This document shows, one piece after another, positions 6,306 through 11,700 of a stretch of 11,700 nucleotides of DNA. Each line of letters starts with the position of its first letter. The stretch's first letter is position 1. Origin of the DNA: Campylobacteraceae bacterium (GTDB lineage: Bacteria > Campylobacterota > Campylobacteria > Campylobacterales > JALSKU01); NCBI GenBank assembly GCA_015488975.1, contig WFMT01000242.1, positions 1 through 11,700 of the forward strand, given 5' to 3'. Under the pieces are notes generated by a model. It searched no databases. It was not told the DNA's origin and saw nothing but the letters and a program-made list of their open reading frames with translations. The translations under genes and the position numbers were made by a program.

Positions 6306-7751
6306 ATGATAAAAAAAATTTTAATAGCAAACCGTGGTGAAATTGCATTAAGGATTATAAGAGCTTGCAAGGAACTTGGTATAAAGAGTGTTGCCATTTT
6401 TTCTGAAGTTGATATTCAAGGAGTTTGGCTTAAAAAAGCTGATGAGTGCTATCCGATACTTGGAGACCCTATAAAAGCTTATTTGGATTATGAAAAAATC
6501 GTTTCACTAGCAAGAAAGGCTGATTGTGATGCAATACATCCTGGTTATGGATTTTTATCTGAAAGTGCTGAATTTGCTACATATTGTAAAGATAACAAAA
6601 TTACATTTATAGGACCAAGAGCAGAACATATAGCACTTTTTGGTGATAAAATTGCATCCAAAGTTGCAATGGCAAAGGTAGGTATTCCCGTACTCCCTGG
6701 AACTGATGAGCCAATAGACAATCTAAATGAAGCTGAAAAAAAAGCCGAAGAGATAGGATACCCTGTTATCATCAAAGCATCATTTGGTGGTGGTGGAAGA
6801 GGTATGAGAGTAGTAAATAATCCATCTGAATTTAAAAAAATGTATGAAGCTGCTACAAAAGAAGCACTTAGTTTTTTTGGCAATGGGGCTGTATTTATAG
6901 AAAAATTCCTCGAAAATCCCCGCCATATCGAGATACAAATCATAGCAGATAGATTTGGTAATGTTTTACATTTGGGAGAAAGAGACTGCTCTATCCAAAG
7001 ACGACACCAAAAAGTGATAGAAGTATCCAAGTCACCAAATCTTAAAAATTCTCTCAGACGAGAACTTTACAGAACTTCCCAAAAAGCAATGTTTAAATTG
7101 GGCTATGAGAGTGTCGGCACTATAGAGTATCTTGTAGATAAAGATGATAATTTTTATTTTATAGAGATGAATACCCGTATTCAGGTAGAACACACAATTA
7201 CTGAAGCAGTAAGCGGTATTGATCTTGTACAAAGGATGATTGAGCTTGCCGGAGGCGACAAGCTTAGATTTTTACAAGAAGAGATTATATTTAAGGGCTA
7301 TGCCATAGAATTTCGTATAAATGCTGAAGATCCTGAAAAAGATTTTGCCCCATGTCCTGGAAAAATCACTGAATATCTTTCTCCGGGTGGTCCTGGTGTC
7401 AGACTTGATTCAGCCGCATATAAAGGATATGAAATCCCTCCATATTACGACTCTATGATAACAAAACTTATCGTATGGAGCCTGGACTGGAAAGGTGCGG
7501 TAAATAAAGCAAGAAGAGCTTTGGATGAGTTTATCATAAGGGGTGTCTCAAGCAATATCCCGCTACATAGACAAATCGTAAGAGATAAAGACTTTATAGA
7601 TGGGGTGTTTGATACAGGTTATCTTGATAAAAAGTTATCTCATTTTAGCCTTCATGCAATAGATGACATAGAGCAGGAAACAAAAAAGATGCAAAATATT
7701 ATTAAAGTTATCGAAAGTATCAAAAAAAATAATTTAAAAGTAAGGCAATAA
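6306..7751 (+). CDS. pycA: Biotin carboxylase subunit, likely PycA-type
   Basis: This subunit uses ATP and bicarbonate to carboxylate biotin on a carrier protein. The 481 residues show the full biotin carboxylase fold: an N-terminal pre-ATP-grasp domain (KILIANRGEIA, HPGYGFLSE), ATP-grasp with GGGGRGM (161-167), Lys116 and Lys157, the catalytic block EMNTRIQVEH (287-296) containing Arg291, and the C-terminal FRINAED segment (336-342). It is about 30 residues longer than E. coli AccC, with a helical tail, and reads QKVIEV where AccC has QKVVEE. Both features recall the A subunit of two-subunit pyruvate or 2-oxoglutarate carboxylases, as in Campylobacter PycA. AccC of acetyl-CoA carboxylase remains possible. 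No biotin carrier or transferase subunit lies in the window. AAGGGA is 6 bases before the ATG, 18 bp after trpB, so it probably belongs to the same transcript. Confidence 0.87.
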   Translation: MIKKILIANRGEIALRIIRACKELGIKSVAIFSEVDIQGVWLKKADECYPILGDPIKAYLDYEKIVSLARKADCDAIHPGYGFLSESAEFATYCKDNKITFIGPRAEHIALFGDKIASKVAMAKVGIPVLPGTDEPIDNLNEAEKKAEEIGYPVIIKASFGGGGRGMRVVNNPSEFKKMYEAATKEALSFFGNGAVFIEKFLENPRHIEIQIIADRFGNVLHLGERDCSIQRRHQKVIEVSKSPNLKNSLRRELYRTSQKAMFKLGYESVGTIEYLVDKDDNFYFIEMNTRIQVEHTITEAVSGIDLVQRMIELAGGDKLRFLQEEIIFKGYAIEFRINAEDPEKDFAPCPGKITEYLSPGGPGVRLDSAAYKGYEIPPYYDSMITKLIVWSLDWKGAVNKARRALDEFIIRGVSSNIPLHRQIVRDKDFIDGVFDTGYLDKKLSHFSLHAIDDIEQETKKMQNIIKVIESIKKNNLKVRQ

Positions 7752-7786
7752 AAGAGTCCAAAAGGTAATAAGTAATGATAATATCA

Positions 7787-7824
7787 AAGGTTGACTATTA
7801 AGATTTAATATATCTTTCAACCTT
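7787..7824. terminator. Possible bidirectional hairpin between convergent genes
   Basis: AAGGTTGA (7787-7794) pairs with TCAACCTT (7817-7824). Inside it, AAGAT (7800-7804) pairs with ATCTT (7812-7816) around a 7-base loop, with five unpaired bases (7795-7799) on the left arm. The structure lies where the plus-strand carboxylase operon and the minus-strand regulator gene converge, and it overlaps the last codons of the regulator. There is no clear T-run on either side, so the terminator role is tentative. Confidence 0.33.
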
Positions 7825-8466
7825 GTACCCGATGCCTTTAACACTTTTTATAAAGTCTTCTTTTAACATCTTCCTGAGTCTGCTTATTTCTACTCTTATA
7901 GATGCATTATCTATAGGCTCACCATTCCATACATACTCTCTTAGATTCTCAAAACTGACAACACTGTTTACATTTAAACTTAAAACTTTTACAATTCCAA
8001 TTTGTTTTTTTGTTAATTTTTGAGCAATATTATTATAAAGTAATACATTATGAATCTTTGAAAACGAATAGTTTCTACTTAGTAAAATATGCTGCCTTTT
8101 GCTATCTTCTATGAGTTTAGCAACTTTATTTATCCTTAATGCCAACTCTTTTAAGTGAAAAGGTTTTTTTATATAATCAGCAGCACCAAGAGCATAAGCT
8201 TTTTCAATATCTTCTATATTTATGTTGGCACTTATATAGATAACCGGCATAAACACACCATTATCATGCAGAGTTTTTAAAAGTTCAAAACCATTTATTT
8301 TTGGGATATTTATATCAAAAATTAAAAGATCAAATGGCTCTAACAATATAGTCTCCTTAGCATTCTCCCCAGATGAAAAAGAAATAACATTATGATTTAG
8401 AGATTTCAAATATTCCTGTATGGAACTTCTCAACATTGTTTCATCCTCTAAAAGTGCAATTTTCAT
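7798..8466 (-). CDS. OmpR-family response regulator
   Basis: This is a DNA-binding output protein of a two-component system, controlled by phosphorylation from the kinase encoded just upstream. The receiver domain (about 1-115) has the acidic pair Glu7/Asp8, the phospho-acceptor Asp51 in IFDINIPKING, the switch Ser79 and Lys101 in KKPF. The C-terminal winged helix (about 145-220) has a recognition helix at roughly 189-201 (SIRVEISRLRKML) and the wing motif VKGIGYKV. At 222 residues it has the standard OmpR/PhoB length. Its ATG overlaps the kinase stop in an ATGA junction (8466-8463), which implies translational coupling, and AAGGA lies 6 bases upstream inside the kinase gene. Targets cannot be read from sequence; the divergent aguA operon is one nearby possibility. 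Confidence 0.93.
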   Translation of the reverse strand: MKIALLEDETMLRSSIQEYLKSLNHNVISFSSGENAKETILLEPFDLLIFDINIPKINGFELLKTLHDNGVFMPVIYISANINIEDIEKAYALGAADYIKKPFHLKELALRINKVAKLIEDSKRQHILLSRNYSFSKIHNVLLYNNIAQKLTKKQIGIVKVLSLNVNSVVSFENLREYVWNGEPIDNASIRVEISRLRKMLKEDFIKSVKGIGYKVERYIKS

Positions 8467-10073
8467 AAAATATCCTTATTTGAGATGCGATAACTAAAAG
8501 TTGTAAAATTATTTTTTGATACCACAGAAACCTTAATGTGATTTTTTTTGCATATTTCCCCAACTATATTTAGCCCCAGTCCAAACCCTCCTCTTGCAGC
8601 ATTCTCCCTGTAAAATCTATCAAATAATTTTTTGTAATTTTTTATATTTTCTCCATTATTAGTTATTGTAAACATTATAGCCTCTTTCTCAAGATAAAGT
8701 TTAATAAAAATTTGACTATTCTCAAAAGAGTATTTGATAGCATTTGAAATATTATTATCACAAATCCTTTGCAATTCTATATCATTAAAGAAAATATATA
8801 TATCTTTTTCGATATCTTTGATAATCCTCAAAGAATTTCCAAGTGCTACATCATCAAAAAATAAAATTCTTTCATTTAAAAAATCAGAAAAATTTATCTT
8901 GATCTTTTTATGCTCCGTTGTATCCTTTTTGACAAGGTAACTTAAATCATTATAAATATTGTGTATGATTTTTATACCGGCTTCAATTTTTGTCAAATAA
9001 GTATTTTTCTTATATTTTAAATTATAAAGTTCTATATTTATCAGTATGATACTTAACGGTGTATTTATTTCATGAATTGCGTTTGTGATAAATTTATCTT
9101 GTTTTTCTAATAATTCTTCTGCAGTATTTTTAGCATTTTCAAGCATAATTGTTTTTCTCTTTACCCTTTTTTCAAGAGTATCATTCAATTCATTTAGCGC
9201 AAGACTTTTTTCTTTTGTTTGTATTATCATTTTATTTGCATATTTTGAAATCTCTCTGAATTCTTTAAATAAAATTTTCTCCTCATCGAGTAAGTCATAA
9301 TTTTGAAATACAAATTCAAATTTACTTTTAATGTAATTAATATCTTTGGTTATCCAGTATGTTATATACTGATATATGACCATACTGCCTGCAAATAATA
9401 ACACTACAAAAATAAGTATTTGAAATAAATATCCAATCATTTTCTTTGTATATTCTTTTTGCTTCTTTTGAAGTACTTTTTGAACATTATCAAGATAAAC
9501 ACCACTTCCTACCATCCACTTCCATGGCTTATAAGCTTTTGCATAAGATATCTTGGGGGATAGTGTATTTAGAATTGGTTTATTCCAGACATACTTGACA
9601 AATCCTCCATTTTTCTTTTTTGATACTTGAATAAGATCATATATAACTCTTTTTCCATTTGGATCTTTAAAATTTAAAAGGTTCTTTCCCATATTTTGTT
9701 TAAGAATTGGATCAGCTATATTGACTCCATTGAAAGTGTATATAAAAATATATCCTGTTCCATCTCGCTCATTTCTCATATTTTCAATAGCATCTACTAT
9801 CTCTTTTTGAAGCTCTTTTTTAGTGTTATTATTTGGATGTTTTGCAACATAATTTATATATCTCAAAGCTCTATTTGTTTCATTTACAATAAGTTTTTTC
9901 TGATCCTTTAAATAAGTTTTTTTTATATCAACTTCTTCCTTTTTATAATCAATATAATTATTATATGCCATCACAAGTATAAGCAGTACCGCAAAAGTAC
10001 CCGAAAAAATAATACTGACGATATTTGCCTGATTTATACTTTTATTTTTAAAAAATTTTTTCAAATTAATCAC
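8463..10073 (-). CDS. Sensor histidine kinase with periplasmic Cache domain
   Basis: This is an inner-membrane sensor kinase for the response regulator downstream. Order of parts in 536 residues: TM1 (about 16-38); a periplasmic sCache-type sensor (about 40-205) with GTGYIFIYTFNG, the LNFKDPNG loop and WKWMVGSGVY, typical of single Cache domains that bind small ligands; TM2 (about 212-235); a charged, coiled-coil-like linker (about 285-325); HisKA with the phospho-acceptor His334 in IHEINTP; and an ATPase domain with N box NAIKYS (Asn444), F box FDRFYRE (484-490) and G2 box GGFGLGL (495-501). The G1 box reads NNGENI where DxGxG is usual. The start is a GTG (10073-10071) with an in-frame stop shortly upstream and no convincing Shine-Dalgarno sequence; later starts would lose TM1. 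It is transcribed divergently from aguA. The ligand is unknown. Confidence 0.9.
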   Translation of the reverse strand: MINLKKFFKNKSINQANIVSIIFSGTFAVLLILVMAYNNYIDYKKEEVDIKKTYLKDQKKLIVNETNRALRYINYVAKHPNNNTKKELQKEIVDAIENMRNERDGTGYIFIYTFNGVNIADPILKQNMGKNLLNFKDPNGKRVIYDLIQVSKKKNGGFVKYVWNKPILNTLSPKISYAKAYKPWKWMVGSGVYLDNVQKVLQKKQKEYTKKMIGYLFQILIFVVLLFAGSMVIYQYITYWITKDINYIKSKFEFVFQNYDLLDEEKILFKEFREISKYANKMIIQTKEKSLALNELNDTLEKRVKRKTIMLENAKNTAEELLEKQDKFITNAIHEINTPLSIILINIELYNLKYKKNTYLTKIEAGIKIIHNIYNDLSYLVKKDTTEHKKIKINFSDFLNERILFFDDVALGNSLRIIKDIEKDIYIFFNDIELQRICDNNISNAIKYSFENSQIFIKLYLEKEAIMFTITNNGENIKNYKKLFDRFYRENAARGGFGLGLNIVGEICKKNHIKVSVVSKNNFTTFSYRISNKDIL

Positions 10074-10092
10074 TTTATTTATAATTTATGTA

Positions 10093-10099
10093 TATAATA
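10093..10099. promoter_or_regulatory. Overlapping divergent -10 boxes of kinase operon and aguA
   Basis: The plus strand reads TATAAT at 10093-10098. The minus strand reads TATTAT at 10099-10094 preceded by TGA, an extended -10. The two boxes cover almost the same bases, so both genes, only 53 bp apart, would be started from one melted region in opposite directions. Predicted leaders are about 14 bases for the kinase and about 20 for aguA. Confidence 0.45.
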
Positions 10100-10126
10100 T
10101 CATAAAAAAAATTTGGAGCAAATAAA

Positions 10127-11125
10127 GTGAAAAGACTGCCTGCTGAGTGGGAAAAACAAGAATTTGCAATGATATGTTTTCCACATTTTCAAAGTGACTG
10201 GGTATATTGTTTGGATGAAATTACTGAAACTTATATTCAGATAGTCACTAAGATTTCTCTATATCAAAAATGTTTGATAATTTGCGATGATATTTCAAGA
10301 GTAAAAAGCATACTGAAAAATGCCAATGCATTAAATAAAAATATATTTTTAATCCAGATAAAAACAAATGACACTTGGATAAGAGACTATGGCTGTATTG
10401 ATATGATAGACAAAGATAAAATAATATCATACGATTTTATATTTAATGGATGGGGTTTAAAATTTGATGCTTTTTTAGATAATAAATTCAACAAAAAGCT
10501 TTATGAAAAACAGATACTAAATACTTTTCTTATAAAAAAAGATTTTGTCTTAGAGGGTGGAAGCATAGACACTAACGGTAAAGGAGTTTTACTGACAACA
10601 AAAAAATGCTTGCTTGAAAAAAACAGAAACCCTGCTCTTTCACAAGAATCAATAGAGTTATTTTTAACAAATAATTTTAACTTGAATAAAATTATTTGGC
10701 TTGAGCATGGATATCTAAAAGGAGACGACACAGATTCACATATCGACACTCTTGCAAGATTTATTGATGAAAAAACTATAGTTTATGCTAAATGTGAAGA
10801 TGCAAATGATGAGCATTTTGAAGAGTTGCAAAATATGGAAAAAGAGTTAAAAAACAGTGGGTTTAGCACCATTGCACTCCCCCTTCCTTCTCCTATTTAT
10901 TTTAAGGGCAAACGATTACCTGCGACTTATATAAATTTTCTCTTTATAAACGGTGCCGTTTTAGTACCCCAGTATAATGACGAAAAAGATAAAGAAATTC
11001 TAGACTTTTTCAAATCTTTTTATATAAATCTTGATATAATTCCAATAGATTCCACAATTCTCATAAGAGAACACGGAAGCATACATTGTGCCACTATGAA
11101 CAGATGGGCAAAATTAAGGATATAA
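10127..11125 (+). CDS. aguA: Agmatine deiminase
   Basis: The enzyme converts agmatine to N-carbamoylputrescine and ammonia in the cytoplasm, a step from arginine to putrescine. The 332 residues show the family's motifs in order: NDTWIRDYG (81-89) with Asp87, NGWGLKF (107-113), the EGGSIDTNG block (143-151), RNPALS (167-172), GDDTDSHIDTLARF (199-212) with His205, LPATYINF (264-271), and the C-terminal GSIHCATMN (317-325) with the nucleophile Cys321. The catalytic residues expected for this guanidine-modifying fold are present. The start is a GTG with GGAG (10115-10118) 8 bases upstream. The gene diverges from the kinase and lies 2 bp before a cation transporter gene. The partner amidohydrolase AguB, usual for the next step, is not in the window. 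The family is nearly certain, and agmatine is the best substrate guess. Confidence 0.92.
   Translation: MKRLPAEWEKQEFAMICFPHFQSDWVYCLDEITETYIQIVTKISLYQKCLIICDDISRVKSILKNANALNKNIFLIQIKTNDTWIRDYGCIDMIDKDKIISYDFIFNGWGLKFDAFLDNKFNKKLYEKQILNTFLIKKDFVLEGGSIDTNGKGVLLTTKKCLLEKNRNPALSQESIELFLTNNFNLNKIIWLEHGYLKGDDTDSHIDTLARFIDEKTIVYAKCEDANDEHFEELQNMEKELKNSGFSTIALPLPSPIYFKGKRLPATYINFLFINGAVLVPQYNDEKDKEILDFFKSFYINLDIIPIDSTILIREHGSIHCATMNRWAKLRI
11116..11120 (+). promoter_or_regulatory. Ribosome binding site that decides a TTG start
   Basis: AAGGA lies 7 bases before the TTG at 11128 and inside the last codons of aguA. No ATG or GTG occurs in this frame until codon 87, well inside the protein, so this site is the main evidence for the rare start codon and for coupled translation with aguA. 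Confidence 0.65.
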
Positions 11126-11127
11126 AT

Positions 11128-11700
11128 TTGACATTACAAAAAAAAGCAACCATTGTCTCAAGCATAGTAGCAACTATACTCATATTTATAAAGCTGACCA
11201 TAGGAATTCTCAGCGGCTCCATAGCTGTTTTAGCAAGTGCTATTGATTCTGTGCTTGATTTGATAGTCTCGGCTTTTAATCTTTTTGCCATCACAAAATC
11301 AGAAAAACCGGCTGATAAAGATTTTAATTATGGAAGAGGAAAAATAGAAGCTCTTGCTGCAGTAATAGAAGGCACTATCATAGCAATGTCTGGAATATTT
11401 ATATTTTATGAAGCTGTAAAAAAAGCTATACATAGTGAGCCGACAAAGTTAATTCAAACATCTATTATTGTAATGGTGATATCCATTATCTTGACAATTG
11501 CTCTTGTCATATTTCTAAATACAGTAGCAAAAAAAACAGATAATTTAGTAATCAAATCTGATGCACTTCACTACAAAACAGATATATACAGCAATGGAGC
11601 CATACTTCTTGCACTTATACTCATAAAATATACCGGTATACAAATCATAGATTCTATTTTTGGCGGACTGATAGCTATTTATATAATTTATTCATCTTAT
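11128..11700 (+). CDS. Cation diffusion facilitator (FieF-like) metal exporter, 5' part
   Basis: This is an inner-membrane metal/proton antiporter of the CDF family, cut by the window edge after 191 codons. I choose the TTG at 11128-11130: it lies 2 bases after the aguA stop and has AAGGA (11116-11120) with 7-base spacing, overlapping the end of aguA. The transport-site motifs are complete: DSVLD (Asp40, Asp44) in the second membrane segment and HYKTD (His148, Asp152) in the fifth, as in E. coli FieF. The sequence SNGAILLALIL also matches FieF. In the loop after the second segment it reads DKDFNYGRGK where FieF has DDNHSFGHGK, so the two histidines of the second zinc site are replaced. The metal could be iron, zinc or manganese. 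The cytoplasmic C-terminal domain lies beyond the window. Confidence 0.88.
   Translation, partial: MTLQKKATIVSSIVATILIFIKLTIGILSGSIAVLASAIDSVLDLIVSAFNLFAITKSEKPADKDFNYGRGKIEALAAVIEGTIIAMSGIFIFYEAVKKAIHSEPTKLIQTSIIVMVISIILTIALVIFLNTVAKKTDNLVIKSDALHYKTDIYSNGAILLALILIKYTGIQIIDSIFGGLIAIYIIYSSY

Noticed and set aside
6545..7030. 161-codon open frame on the minus strand inside the biotin carboxylase gene
   Set aside because: It is the antisense shadow of a strongly conserved gene, with a low-complexity hydrophobic/serine composition and no recognisable motifs.
10248..10749. Minus-strand open frames inside aguA
   Set aside because: Shadows of the conserved agmatine deiminase gene without start signals or motifs.
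1..11700. CRISPR array, tRNA or rRNA genes, defence island
   Set aside because: I saw no regularly spaced direct repeats, no tRNA cloverleaf or rRNA signature, and no recognised defence gene. The only mobile-element trace is the istB remnant.

Overview
The window is AT-rich bacterial DNA with tightly packed genes, many AGA arginine codons and extended -10 promoters (TGATATAAT). The gene content, including a two-subunit-type biotin carboxylase, an sCache histidine kinase paired with an OmpR regulator, and agmatine deiminase, fits Campylobacterota (the Sulfurimonas/Sulfurovum/Arcobacter/Campylobacter group). That placement is inferred from protein style; there is no rRNA or other marker here to fix the genus.

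Layout. Positions 1-200 hold the start of an unrecognised minus-strand gene with its own promoter and a strong ribosome binding site. Positions 201-799 carry no intact gene. They contain a decayed IS21-family istB tail, a large imperfect palindrome, an unassigned open stretch and a hairpin just past the next gene. An aldehyde dehydrogenase (800-2215, minus) and recQ (2300-4399, plus) diverge from an 84-bp promoter region with a small operator-like dyad. A plus-strand set follows: a LysE/RhtB-type exporter, an orphan tryptophan synthase beta chain directly abutting it, and a biotin carboxylase subunit 18 bp further on. A histidine kinase/response regulator operon on the minus strand (10073 to 7798) converges on it. 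From the 53-bp region upstream of the kinase, agmatine deiminase (aguA) is read on the plus strand, followed after 2 bp by a cation diffusion facilitator gene that starts with TTG and runs off the window.

How the genes work together. The lysE-trpB-biotin carboxylase spacing suggests co-transcription, but no obvious single pathway joins them: trpB has no trpA beside it and the carboxylase has no carrier or transferase subunit here. The kinase and regulator are translationally coupled and form a two-component system with an extracytoplasmic Cache sensor. Their promoter overlaps that of aguA, so the system could affect the aguA-transporter operon, but this is inference. AguA points to putrescine synthesis from agmatine.

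I found no clear new multi-gene system. The most unusual parts are the IS21 remnant region with its palindrome (about 244-685), the shared -10 region between the kinase and aguA, and the diverged orphan trpB beside an amino-acid exporter.
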